A stretch of DNA of 64,000 nt from Cornus controversa (Eukaryota; Streptophyta; Magnoliopsida; Cornales; Cornaceae). Position numbers and translations under genes: made by a program. Below, in pieces: positions 51,780 through 63,480 of this stretch; positions within the stretch are counted from its first letter, which is position 1; every line of letters starts with the position of its first letter. The stretch lies in assembly GCA_026545225.1 (NCBI GenBank), contig CM048850.1:6700001-6764000 (forward strand), read 5' to 3'. The notes below the pieces were generated by a model. That model was given only the letters and a program-made list of their open reading frames with translations, was not told where the DNA came from and did not search any database.

Positions 51780-53124
51780 AGTTATTGTGGATACGAGAAG
51801 GAATACTTATGACTTGGCAGATTTGGACAAACCCCTTAAAAATCAAAGGGAGGCACCGTCGATACATGCAAACCTCCAGGAGCCTCTGGCGCAGCCAAAC
51901 GTTCAACAATTAACCCAATAGATCGCTAACCTCCAAGCAAGGGTAGAATGCGTCGAAAGCACGAGAGACCATGGACGACAACGAAACGAATGAGCCGATT
52001 CGAGTAACCACTTATTGAGTGTGTCTCATCACAACCAACCTGTAGGTGGAGATCCACACCTTAGCCATGTCAGTATATATCAGATCAATCCCACATAGTT
52101 CTACCCGGAATGAGGAACCCAGATGCTGTGGGAGATTGATGAACTAAAGGGTAAAAGATCCTACTGTCTAGCCAACCGAGCATTTGTAGCTAGTAGGCTA
52201 ATTGAGTCCCCATTCACAAAAAATATAGTCAGGATCGAAAGGCCAATAGGGTTTACCCCACCTATGTTCGTTACCTTCGAACGAAGAACAGATCTTGTTG
52301 AGCACATCTATTAGTATCAGCAGAAGATGACCCTAGATGCGGAGAACAATGCACTGATGTGCAAAATCTTTCCATCCAGTCTGTTAGGACCAGCGTTGCT
52401 ATCGTTTAAACATCAACCGCCTCGCTCGATCTCGAACTTCGCAAGGCTATGTGAGTTATTCGTCACTCAATACGCTAGAAATCAAGAACGAAGGAGGACA
52501 ATCTCCTCGTTATTCACCATGAGATAGGTTAATGGAGATTTGAAATCCTTTTTGACCCATTTCAATTAGGAGATGTCAATGATAGACCAATACGATCAAA
52601 CTGCGACAGTAGAAGCCTTTAAAATAGTAGTGCTACTTGAGGAAGGTTTTCACAAATCTTTGGTAAAAAGTGTTCTAAGATATATGGGTGATCAAAACTT
52701 TCGGGCTTAGAAGTACAAAAGGATAGAGGAGGATGAAGCTGCCAAGAAACAACGATCAACTTTAATTACTGTGGGACAATAAACAAAGAGCCAGATCGCT
52801 AAGGTGAAGCCACCCAGAGCCGTTCCTTCATCCACTCAAAAACTAGCGAAAAAGCAAAGGGTTGAAGGAAAGATTATCCCACTAAAGGTATCTCTAGCCA
52901 GGTTTTATTATGAGAACAAAAATAAGGGGATCTTCCATTTGCCTCCGGCTATTAGGCAACCCCTAAAACAAATGGATAAGAACAAGTATTGCTTGCTCCA
53001 CAGTGACTTTAGTCGTACTACTAATGAGTGTAGAAGTTTAAGGCAATATGTAGAGGCTCTGATCGCCAAAGGGGGCTTATCAGAATATGTCCTTCGAGAA
53101 GAGCAAGCCAAACTGTCTGATTAG
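51780..53124 (+). pseudogene. Element C gag
   Basis: Broken N-terminal part, then a retrotransposon gag core: ANRAFVASRLIESPFTKNIV, MTLDAENNALMCKIFPSSLL, NFARLCELFVTQYARNQERR. Further on FHLPPAIRQPLKQMDKNKYC and CRSLRQYVEALIAKGGLSEY match the C-terminal gag block of Tat/Athila elements (usual form KYCxxHxxxGHxTxxCxxL), here with DFSRTTNEC in place of the Gly-His. Stops interrupt it at several points. Confidence 0.82.
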
Positions 53125-53454
53125 CCTCAATCGAAGCTGAACAGACAACAGAACCCTACTCCAATTTGGGTCATTAATGCTATTCATGGTCAACTGGCAT
53201 CAAATCGAGAAAGCAAATCTAAAATGCAGTCACACCTAAGGAGTGCCTAGAAGGTCCAAAGAATTTGAGAGGTTCACTCAGTGCATAACCACTCAGTTAT
53301 GGTCTCGATCGTCTTCATAAATAAAGATATGAGCAAGATCCAAACACCCCACAAAGACCCCTCTGGTGATCAGTTTCATCATATCCAATTGTGAAGTAAA
53401 AAGAGTCCTGGTTAATGCAAGGAACAGTGCAAATGTTCTAACCTTATAGGCTTT

Positions 53455-53672
53455 CCAACAGATGGGCCTAGAGGTAGAACGTATCAAGCCAACCGCTGAG
53501 CCACTGGTAGGGTTCGATGGAAGACAGGTCATCCCAACTGGTGTAGTAGAACTCCTAGTGACAGCAGCAGCCAGAACCTTGACTGAATCTTTTGTTATTG
53601 TCGATTTCAACTCTTCATACAATATGATAATGGGAAGAGGTTAGATACACAAAATGTAAGGGATTATGTTGT
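53455..53672 (+). pseudogene. Element C protease fragment, cut by element D
   Basis: Encodes PLVGFDGRQVIPTGVVELLV and FVIVDFNSSYNMIMGRG, the C-terminal half of the Tat-type retropepsin (usual form YNxIxGRxxL). A stop stands where Trp or Pro is expected. The frame is lost at about 53667-53672, where LTR sequence of element D starts. Confidence 0.8.
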
Positions 53673-55074
53673 GTGCGTAAATTTGTAATTTATATTTACC
53701 ACTCGCAATAGAATGAATCCTTGAAGGATAGGGCTCTAAATTGAGGGTATTGATCCCATTGAGACTAGGAATAATTCGCTAAAAGTCGAAGGTTGGTTCT
53801 CGTTTAAATCACAACCACGTGTTGGGTTGTTTGCTTACTCTACTTCAAAAGAATAAATGATAATTAAAATGTGGAGTTGAGAGAAGAGTAAAGGACTAGG
53901 GTTTAGACTCCACCACTAGCCTCGTAATATGTCAAACTTATAATAAATTGGGAGAATTCATGCAATTATGTACTAAGGGGTGCAAATGGCTTGTGGCCTA
54001 CATTGCTACAGTCAAGAGGATACATGCACCTTAAAATACTATAATTCATCTTCGATACGTGTAAATTCCCTACCTACCTACTTACATAGATACCTAATTA
54101 ACTAAGTGCAGCTAATTTACCATCTCTTAGCATAGACTATGCAAATCTAGCTATACATGTTAAAGTGAAAACTAGTACCAAGCCATCACGTGTAGTCCTT
54201 GTGGAACTACAAGTGTTTGAAGATTATGTGAGGAAAACAAGCATTCTAAGAAAAGAAAGATAAATTACACACATGAACATAAGGAATTTGTAAACTTATA
54301 TTACTTATAAAGCTCAAGGCAAAGTATATATACACAAAAATTATATAAAACCCCCAATTCACTAAAGTTAGAACATATTTACAAGACTAGGGTTTTTCAA
54401 AACCTTAGAGAAGGATTAGTTGATCATGGTGGGCTGGAAGCACTCCATAGACAGAGATGAATCCATGCTCAAAACGGTCTTCAAGGCCTTACAAAGCCTT
54501 CTTTGAAGCTTTCCCTCTCTATAACTTCACTTTCTCTCTCTAGAATTTGTTATACGCTCTCTATTACAAGAATTGTGATATATCTATCTATTATATATTT
54601 CTTAGCTATATATTTGATTTGAGGCTCAAAAGATCACTGAATTTTCGTCCAAGGCATCTTCTAGAAGAAATTAGACAAGTGGCCAAGTGGAGAAAATATA
54701 TTCCAAATAATATCTTCTGCAGAAATTTGCAATGGATTGAAGTGGGTACTTCAATGCATTGAAGCTTCGATCCATCGAAGCTGTCACTTCGATCCATCAA
54801 AGTTCCTAACTCTGCAGTCTTTCAACTCTTCAACTTTTCGACTCCGGTCTTAACACGCCATTCAATATTCCTTGATATAAACCTTCAATGAAGTACAATC
54901 AGATATATGAATGCATTCTTGACTTAATAAAGGAGTCGCATTACGCCGAAAATATACTTTGAGCCTTAAATCATCAAAAACATAAAAACACGTAGAAACT
55001 ATACAATATGTGCATCTATGGGATTAAAATTCATAAGTAAATGCGTGATAATGTATAACATTCAACACTTATCA
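53668..55074 (-). repeat. Element D 3' LTR
   Basis: Begins TGATAAGTGTTGAATGTTAT (minus strand) and ends near AAATTTACGCACACAACA. It contains TTCGATCCATCGAAG-type palindromic words at about 54764-54803. It is placed as an LTR from the adjacent purine tract and its TG...CA ends. There is no second copy to confirm it. Confidence 0.55.
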
Positions 55075-56989
55075 CACCCCCAAGATTAGATATTGCTAGT
55101 CCCTTAGCAATACGAAAAGAATTAAAATAAAGCAACTACTCTACTTCCGCTTTCGTGGTAAACGCGTCTGCATTTAGCGAATATAACAAGCTTTTTAAAC
55201 CCCTAGACAAGTCTATTGGATGAGTGAAGTCTCATTGGGTTTAACACGCTTGTTAAACTCACAAAAATATGCAAAAAAAAATGGTGGTTTGCTTAGTCAT
55301 CAACTAGAAAAGAGTGATACCCCAATTGATGTTCAAAATGGCAAATACAACAAGTATTATGGAGCTATATGGATATCAATAGATATAAACCATTAGAAAT
55401 TAGAATTAGGCAACAGTCCCAACATAACAGTCAGTCTGATACTCATACAAGTGCAAACCTTAAAATCTTCTTTGAAAGGTGAACATACAATTTAATGCGT
55501 GGTTTATAATCGTTTATGGAGAATAAATAGAACATTTGCATTTAAAAGAAGAACTTTTTGAAACAAATCACAGAAACATACCATTAGCTGAAGAAATATT
55601 TACAAACACTTAAGTACAACCAACTATGCAATGCCTAAGTCCATTAAGCTTTTTAGCAAGCCTATATAGCAAAGTTAGATCAATGACTCCCAAATAGGAC
55701 GATTTTAGGGTATTAGGTGAAAAGGCACCCTTCAGACTTAATAGCCGAGCTCACTAGGCTACGAACTTAAATGAGTCAATTGTTTCTTTATTGCTCAACC
55801 TTACGCACTTTTAAACATGAACACTCTATGCTTCCTGAGGCATAGAGGCCCGCTTTATTGAGTGAGAAGGTTTATTGCCAATTTTGTTTTTTTTTTTTTT
55901 TATAAACTTGCTAAGGCAACTTGTTCTTCAAGCTGTTTAAGTAAAAACAACATTTTCAAAATTCTCCATATGACCTATTCCCCACAATTCAATGTATGTG
56001 TGTGTGTTGTGCCATTAAGGACAAATTTAGGGGGAAGAACTGTACAATATTCAAAGATTGAACAAAATGCAGACCATTATAACCTAACACATAATTTTTA
56101 AAAGTTCGAGTATTTTCGGATGCCAAAGCTCCTAACTACAAGATGCATTTATTAATGACGTTCTAGGTATTACATTCTTAAAAGAAAGACATCATGACAA
56201 ACATGAAATAAAGATGCAATATGTGCAAAAATTTAAAAGCAAATAGTTTATGCAAATGTACCATAACCCCAAACTTAAATTAAACATTGTCCTCAATGTT
56301 TGAACTAAAAAGAGTTAGAACAATGTTACCGGCTAGTTGATAGGTCTCAAAAAATAAAACATCAACTGTGTAAGGGTAGTGGGTACACACCTACGCAGGT
56401 ACATATCAAACATGTGGGGCATCAAAACCTACACAAGTATAACATACATACCAACATAACATACATGAACTGGAAAAGACAATAAAAAAACTAAAAGGAA
56501 AGTACAACAGAAAATAAATATGGAAAGTGCAATATTCCATTAATTTGACTCATTGTAAATACAAGTGATGGAATTATAGAATACACCAAAAATATGCTTT
56601 AAAAGTAACAAAAGAGTGCCTACATGGCACTGTACAGTTCAATGACTGAAAAATAAAAAAAAATACATAACTGAAATAGAAACAGTAACAAAATAGGAAA
56701 CTGGAACTAAGTCTGAGGTGGTGGCGACGCAGAAGTAGAAGCAAAATCTGTGCTAAGGGAGCCCAAGGTCATCCTAAGCAACTGCTCTATGCGTTGCTGA
56801 CCCTCGAACAAACTAATCATACCCTCACTGAGGGTGCTAAGGAAATCATTGGTCTTGCGACGATGGTCTGCAAAATCCAACTATACCTGCTGCAGACCTG
56901 TACTAAGGCACTCGTACCCGGTGGCCAGATAATCATAGTCCTCTCAGCTTATGCATGGCCTATCCTAGCCCACTTCCTCCTCCTCATTC
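55075..56989 (-). other. Element D non-coding internal region
   Basis: About 1.9 kb without significant frames on either strand, AT-rich, with an A/T run near 55884-55899. Long non-coding internal stretches are usual in LARD/TR-GAG elements. It ends at the purine tract and LTR on the left. Confidence 0.5.
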
Positions 56990-57888
56990 ATATCCATATC
57001 ATCCCTCTTAGACAATTTATGAGCACTCTCACTCTCCTCAATCTCAAGCGCTACGCGCGGGAGAGTACTCATGTGAGAGACGATCTTGGTCCAACTCTAG
57101 AACTTGAAGTGGGGAGGAACGTCAATTGATAACTCAGAAGGTACAAAGTAAAAGTGTGCTCGTCAAAGCAGAACAATCACTAAGAATGGGAATGGCAACT
57201 TCATCTTAGCCACTCTCAAATAGTTTTTATCCACTATCTGCTCCCACAATTTAAACATTTATCCCCAGATAACAGTCGGGACAAAGAACCAACATCCAGA
57301 ATGAAGGGCGTATAAAACTATCAAGAACTCGCCCCATCGATCGGTATGATGCCTAAGAGGATGGGCATTTTTCTCGAAGACAGTGTCAAAGAACCACAAT
57401 CTCTGGGGGCACAAGGATTTGCTAGTGCAGGTGTTCTGAGGGGGATTTGAGAAATGGCCATGGCACATGCCTTGAATCATATCAAAAATAGAAAGGTTTG
57501 GATCGAGATCATGGAACCAGGAATTCTCCTATGCTATATAAAGATCCTCGGGTTCCTCATGCGGACACCCGGTGAGAGTAGCAATGTCCTATATTGTGAC
57601 GGCAAGAGCAGTGCCATCAACAGTAGTCTGTAAGATATCCAGCTCATCGGGGCTGTAAGTCAAGTTCATGTAAAACGCTTGACCAAGCCGAGGGTAGTAA
57701 AGATTAGTTGCAGGAACAAGGAGCCCAAGTAAATGGCGCTCATGCAAATCTATGAAGAACCATGAGGCATAAGGATCCTCGATAAATACGTCGATGTCAA
57801 CCATGTGCTCGAGGTGGAAATTCCGCTGCTCCCAATGGCACCATGGGATATCGCAAATGGATGCGAGTGGCACCTCATCACCGGCCAT
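56990..57888 (-). pseudogene. Element D gag-like protein (plant transposon protein domain type)
   Basis: It starts MAGDEVPLASICDIPWCHWE at 57888. LVPATNLYYPRLGQAFYMNL and TVDGTALAV match the block found in many plant ORFs labelled 'putative plant transposon protein' (Pfam PF20167, from memory). A frame change follows, then FFDTVFEKNAHPLRHHTDRW and LYALHSGCWFFVPTVIWG, then an acidic tail (DDMDMNEEEE, about 57000). Such proteins occur in non-autonomous LTR elements. The frame is broken at least twice. Confidence 0.6.
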
Positions 57889-58263
57889 ATCGTGTCTGGT
57901 AGCCGCTAATTTGGCTCACAAATCTCTTGTAAAAAATCCAAATCAACCTCAAACTTTCTCCCAAATATGTCTCAATACTCCACCTAGTTCAACCCACCAC
58001 AAGTATTTCCCAACCCTCCTCTAAAAATCTGAGATAAATAGGATACCCTCAATCCACAATTGGCGAATATAATTTCAAAATGCCCAACAAAAACCTCTTA
58101 CCTTCAATTTTGGGTTGGAGCCAAATAAGGTTGTCTACGCACAGAATCATCCTCCTTGAACTTGAGAATGAAGATGGAAGATGATGATTGTGATGATGTT
58201 GGCGATGGATGGTGATGGAGGTGTGTTCGAGACTTCCAGACGAGAGGGAAAGAAGAGAGAGTC

Positions 58264-58290
58264 ACTAGAGAGAGAGAGAGAGAGAGAGAG
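58264..58290. repeat. AG microsatellite
   Basis: About thirteen AG dinucleotides in the leader-like region upstream (minus strand) of the element D gag. Confidence 0.95.
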
Positions 58291-58474
58291 GAAAATGAGA
58301 GGGAAAGAAGAGAGATTCAAATTTTAAGTGACTGTGTGTGCAGTCACGTGCCCAGGCTCGATGCATCGAAGTGGGTACTTCAATGCATCAAAGTGTGTCA
58401 ATGGATCGAACTAGAGGTTTCGATGCATCGAAGTGTCGATGCATCAAACATCTATCGAAATAAGGTGCGAAAGC

Positions 58475-59100
58475 TGCTGAAATTTGAATGAAATTATAGC
58501 AGTAAAGGTAGATCAGCTTCTCGAGGCTGGTTTTATCAGGGAAGTACAATTCCTAGATTGGCTCTCCAATGTAATAGTGGTGCAGAAAATGAATGGCAAG
58601 TGGCGAATCTATATAGATTTCACTAACTTGAACAAAGCTTGCCCCAATGATAGTTTTCCTCTTTCAAAGATTGATCAAATGGTTAATGTCATAACTGGGT
58701 ACTAACGATTGACATTTATCAATGCATACTCTGGATACATTCAAATTCTGATGAATCCAGACAATCAAGAAAAAATCTCATTTATCATCGAGAAGGGAAT
58801 TTACTGCTATAAGGTGATGTCGTTCGGACTGAAGAACGCCGGTGCAACTTACTAGCGTTTGATCAATAAAGTTTTCAAAAACCTGATAGGCCGAACAATC
58901 GAAGCATACATAGATGATATGGTGGTAAAAAACCTTAGAAAGAAAGATCACGTGAAGCATCAGTAGGACGTTTTTGACATTTTACGGAACCATAACATGA
59001 GTTGAACCCTTCGAAGTGTTCCTTCGGGGTTTCTTCAAGGCAATTCTTAGGGTACATAGTTAAAAAAATGGGAAGAGAAGCAACTCTGGTTTAGATGAAA
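58475..59100 (+). pseudogene. Element C reverse transcriptase
   Basis: The frame resumes with VKVDQLLEAGFIREVQFLDW, VVQKMNGKWRIYIDFTNLNK and ACPNDSFPLSKIDQMV, the Tat pattern. The palm follows, FINAYSGYIQILMNP and YKVMSFGLKNAGATY, and the catalytic AYIDDMVVK (about 58904-58930). The upstream 250-300 residues between protease and this point are missing or replaced by element D. There are stops at the GY and GATY positions. Confidence 0.88.
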
Positions 59101-59199
59101 GCTCTTCTTCAGAACAAGGAACCAAAATCTCATAGGGAAGCTCAGATCCTAACAGGACGCATTGTTGCTTTGAGTAGATTCATCTCTCGACTTTCTGAT

Positions 59200-60100
59200 A
59201 AGTGGAGGCCTTTTCTAATGCCATTATAACAAGGGGCATAGGAGTGTGGGGAGTTGAACAGAATGAGGCCTTGGCGAATCTCAAGTAGTACTTGATTCAA
59301 TTACCAATGCTTTTAGTGCCAAATGCAGGGGAGCCTTTATACTTGTACCTTGCAATATCTCGAATAGCCACAAATGTAGTTCTAATAAGAGAGCTCGACA
59401 AAAAGTAACACCTAGTGTTCTACTCAAGACCATGACTGAGGCCAAACAGAGATACTCAAAAGTTGAGAAGATCATACTGGCCCTAGTCCAAGCAAAGAGG
59501 AAACTGAGACATTACTTTCAGGCTAACCCAATTATTGTCCTGACCAAATCTTCGATCAGAGCGATTCTCCATAAACCTGATCAGTTAAGAAGAGTAACCA
59601 AATGGACAATTAAATTGGGAGCCTACGACGTAACTTATGAGCCTCGAACCACAATCAAAGGGAAAGCGATGATCGATTTTCTACTTGAGTATGAGGCAGA
59701 GAATGATGAAGAGCCAAAAATTTTAACTCAACCTAAATGGAAGCTCTATGTCGATGGGTCATCTACACAGATAGGATCGGGCGTCGTTGTAAAATTTGGA
59801 CTTATAATGGAACTGCTTTATTACAAGCAATTCATCTAGAGTTTCCTGCATCAAACAATGAAGCTAAGTACAAACCCTTGTTAGCAGGACTAAGGCTAGC
59901 AAAAACACTATAGGTAAAAAATTTGCAAGTTTTTAGTGATTCTCAACTAATCGTGAAACAGGTTAGTGGAGATTAGTTTCCAAAAGATGACTGCATAAAA
60001 GCTTACAAAGACTTGGTAGAAAGAGAGCTTAGAGAATTCGACCAACCAAGTCAAGGTTTCTCAAATCCTAAGGGACCAAAACTTGGAAGCTGACAAGATA
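59200..60100 (+). pseudogene. Element C RNase H and second (archaeal-type) RNase H remnant
   Basis: The connection/RNase H region reads EAKQRYSKVEKIILALVQAK, RHYFQANPIIVLTKSSIRAI, RRVTKWTIKLGAYDVTYEPR. It is followed by a second module, PKWKLYVDGSSTQIGSGVVV, with DGS as in the additional RNase H of Tat elements, then NEAKYKPLLAGLRLAKTL and VFSDSQLIVKQVSGD. Both are interrupted by stops after 59839. Confidence 0.82.
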
Positions 60101-60312
60101 GCGTGTTCGGCTTCAACAGGATGGCCAGACCTAACTAGGATAGTACCGATTGACACTTTGCAAGAGCTCATCATTCTTATCCAAAAAGAAGTGTTGGTTT
60201 TGTAGAACAAACCCAGTTGGATGGATCTTATAAAGGCTTATTTCATCAATAGAATATTACAACATCAAAAGAAGAAACAAATAAGGTCAGAATAAATTCA
60301 GCAAGATATTCG

Positions 60313-61450
60313 GTGATCGACGAACATCTTTACAAAAGATTATTCTCAGGGTCGTACCTAAGATGTGTTGCACCGTTAGAAGCAAAAAAAATACTCTCTA
60401 GAATTCACGAAAGCATATGCGCAAATCATTCACGAGGGCGATCGCTGGTTCATAAGGCCATTACCCAAGGGTATTTCTGGTCATACATGGCTCGAGACAC
60501 TGAAGAGCATACTAGAAGATATGACAAATGCGAGCGACATACAAGGATACCCCATCAGCAACTCGAAGATCTAACCACAATGGCCAGCCTTTGGCCATTC
60601 GTGAAGTGGGGAATGGATTCAGTTAGACTGCTCCCTAAAGCTGCCAATAACAAGAAGTACGTCATGTTGGCCACCGACTATTTCACAAAGTGGGTTGAGG
60701 CAAAAGCCTATGCTACAATGACTCACGTTCAAGTAAAAAGTTCATATGTAGCAACATTATCTGTCGATTCAGCTTGTCAAAATCTATCATCAAGGATAAT
60801 GCCAAAAACTTTGATAATCGACTGATAAAGTTCTTCAAAGAATATGGGATCAACCAGAAATTCTCCTCAAGATCATATCTACAAGGGAACGACCAAGCGA
60901 AAATAACCAATAGGACTATCTTTGAATGCATTCGAAAGAAGTTGAAAGCCTAAAAGGGCAAATGGCTGGATGAACTTCCCAAAGTGCTTTGGGCCTATCG
61001 AACGGCGCCCAGACAACCGACCAAAGAAAGTCCATTCTGTCTGGCCTATGAATCTGAAGCAGTGATACTAACCTAGCTTTCGACCCCAACAATCAGATCA
61101 GAAGTGCTAAAGAGGGGGAAGAACGATCAACTATAGAACATAACCTAGATCTCCTGGAAGAAAAGAGGGAGGTAGTTGAGATCAGGTTGGTGTCATATCA
61201 AAAGATGGTCAAAAATAGTTATGATAAAAAGGTGAAACACCGAGCATTTGGTTTGGGAGACTGGGTGCTAAGGAAAGTCACTAACAATCCAAAAGAACTT
61301 AATGCTAAAAAGTTTAGAGCAAATTGGAAGGTCCATATGAAGTTATAAAAGTAATTGAAAATGGTACATATAAGCTTTGCAAAGTTAGTGACGTAGAGTT
61401 AATTTGCAAACCTTGGAATTCAACCCATTTGCGAAAGTACTACGTTTGAA
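60313..61450 (+). pseudogene. Element C integrase
   Basis: Zinc-finger region: HESICANHSRGRSLVHKAIT and YDKCERHTR, where the first Cys of the CxxC pair is Tyr. Core: PFVKWGMDSVRLLPKAANNK, YFTKWVEAKAYATMTHVQVK and, after frameshifts, the NRTIFECIRKKL-like and [20 protein letters not shown] blocks. The C-terminal part ends in a CKPWNSTHLRKYYV-like stretch near 61445. Frameshifts near 60780 and 61070. Confidence 0.88.
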
Positions 61451-62430
61451 TTTTACAACACCATAATTAGATTTTTCTTTTAGGTAGTGTATCCCACGCT
61501 TTTCCTAATAATAAGGAAAGTTTCTTAGTAACACGTGCCTTTTCTGAAGTACTTCACAATCAGAAAGGAGAAAGGACATTGCCCCACATTGAGAAAAAAA
61601 AGCTCCGTACTTTGTGATAAATAAAGATTAAAATCAAAATCTACAATTGTGGCAAGACATGGCTGCTGTGCAAAAAGATATGCACAGCAGCACTATCTTG
61701 CCTATTTTTTCTTTTTACCTCCAATATAGTTAGTCATTGAAGCAACTAATTGCAATTCAACAAAGACTATAGTTCAATTCATTTGGATAGATTTTATGTT
61801 TAAACTCAACATATTAAAACTTAGAGTTCAAATTCCGTCAATATAGCCTTCACTTTTCCTATGAAATAGGAAAATATTTTCAAGATTTATGTCATAATTG
61901 ACCTCAAGAGTAATGAGAGTCACTTTTAAGTTATTCAATATCAAAAGGTGAGTGGGCATAGTTCCACACCAGATAAAAAGTTTCATACTTTGTTATAGAT
62001 ACTCAAGGTAAAAAGTCACGATAAGGCATGTGCACTGCTCAAGAGATATGAGCAGTGCCAATGTCTTACCATGTTTTTTAACTTATGAAATAGTCAATTG
62101 CTAAAGCAATTTATCAGGGAGCATGTAAATCTATTATGTTATGCTCAGAATCTAAACTTCGACAACATGACCTACATTTTCTTAAGTAATAGGGAAATGT
62201 GATAAGATCCTATTGGGATTGGTCCTGTAAATAAAGAGGGTTTCCTCTGAATATCCAGCGCGGTACCCCATTGATGAAAAGTCCCCGCACTTTATTGTGG
62301 ATAAGGGAGAAAAGATGAGCTTAAGATTGTGGCAAGGCAGGGCATTATGCAAGAGGATATGCACAATGCCACTCTCTTGCCAGTTTTTGCTCACAAAATA
62401 GTCGATCTTAAAAAAAAACAAAATTTAAGC
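61451..62430 (+). other. Element C 3' non-coding region with three related hairpins
   Basis: Three imperfect modules of about 300-380 bp each contain one long hairpin, at 61651-61702, 62021-62070 and 62331-62381. Each has the layout outer stem, internal loop, 10-11 bp inner stem, 7-8 nt loop (AAAAGATA, AGAGATA, AGAGGATA). The inner stem sequences differ (GCTGCTGTGCA, GCACTGCTCA, GGCATTATGCA) but remain paired. It is non-coding; possible role in RNA structure of the element. Confidence 0.8.
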
Positions 62431-63480
62431 ATTAAGGCCACCAAAGCCAAGGTTCCAATGACTGATTGCTTATAAAATAGGCAATTGACATTTTTAGCTA
62501 ATCGCCTAAAAAGAAAAAAAATAGGCATTGAGCTCACCAAAGCTAAGGTGTCAATGACCGATCGCTTACAAAATAAGTAGCTAGCATTATAAGCCGATCG
62601 CCTAAAAAGAAAAAAAATAGGCATTGAGCCCATCAAAGCTAAGGTCTCAATGATTGATCACTTATAAAAGAGGCAACTGACATTATAAGCTAATTGTCTA
62701 AAAAGAAAAAAAAAATAGACATTGAGCCCACCAAAGCCAAGGTCTCAATGACTGATCGCTTACAAAAAAGGTAGTTGGCATTATAAGTTGATCAGCTAAA
62801 AAGAAAAAAAATATAGACATTGAGTCCACAAAAGCTAAGGTCTCAATGACCAATCGCTTACAAAAGAGGCAACTGGAATTATAAGTCAATTGCCTAAAAG
62901 AAAAATATAGGCATGGAGCCCACCAAAGCTAAGGTCTCAATGACCGATCGTTTATAAAGGAGGCAATTAGGATTATAAGCCGATCGCCTAAAAAGAGAAA
63001 AAATAGGCATTGAGCCCACCAAAGCTAAAGCACCAGGTGTCGATCGCTTACAAAAAAAAAGAGGCAGCTGGCATTATAAGCCGATCGCCTAAAAAGAAAA
63101 AATAGGCATTGAGCCCATAAAAGCTAAGGCCTCATAAGCCGATCACTTACAAAAATAAAAGAAGAGAGGCAGCTAGCATTATAAGTCGATCGCCTAAAAA
63201 AAAAAAAAAAAGCATTGAGCCAATAAAAGCTAAAGCACCAGGTGCCAATCGCTTACAAAAAAAAAAAAAAAAAGAGGCAGTTGGCATTATAAGTCGATCA
63301 CCTAAATAAAAAAATAGGCATTGAGCCGATAAAAGCTAAGGCCTCATAAGTCGATCGCTTACAACAAAAAAAAAAAAAAAAGAAGAGAGGCAGTTGGCAT
63401 TATAAGTCAATCGCCTAAAAAGAAAAAATAGGCATTGAGCTCACAAAAGTTAAGGTCTTAAGTGTCGATCGATTATAAAA
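62430..63480 (+). repeat. Tandem array, about 11 units of roughly 95-110 bp, in the 3' region of element C
   Basis: The unit core reads GCATTGAGCCCACCAAAGCT, then AGGTCTCAATGACCGATCGC, TTACAAAAGAGGCAACTGGC, ATTATAAGCCGATCGCCTAA and an A/G-rich linker. The starts lie near 62430, 62527, 62620, 62719, 62817, 62911, 63008, 63107, 63208, 63318 and 63431. Length varies mainly in the A-runs. Tandem repeats before the 3' LTR are a habit of Tat elements and can seed satellites. Confidence 0.92.

Larger units (their letters stand above)
53668..58465 (-). mobile_element. Element D: non-autonomous LARD/TR-GAG-like retrotransposon nested in element C
   Basis: On the minus strand a G-rich purine tract (CTTGGGGGTG, about 55074-55083) precedes TGATAAGTGTTGAATG, the start of an LTR that runs to about 53668. 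The internal region to the right contains one gag-like gene (56990-57888) and long non-coding stretches, but no reverse transcriptase. The right-hand (5') LTR is not recognisable; the insertion ends near 58465, where the reverse transcriptase of element C resumes. Either the 5' LTR was deleted together with part of element C or it has diverged. The left border is uncertain by a few bases. Confidence 0.6.

Noticed and set aside
62391-62889. Minus-strand ORFs with repeated FFLFRR and VIDTLALV phrases
   Set aside because: These are translations of the ~100-bp tandem array of element C. Periodicity comes from the repeat, and there is no gene context.
62430-63480. CRISPR-like periodic array
   Set aside because: Plant nuclear context; units of about 100 bp diverge throughout, with no conserved short repeat and unique spacers. 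It is a transposon tandem repeat.
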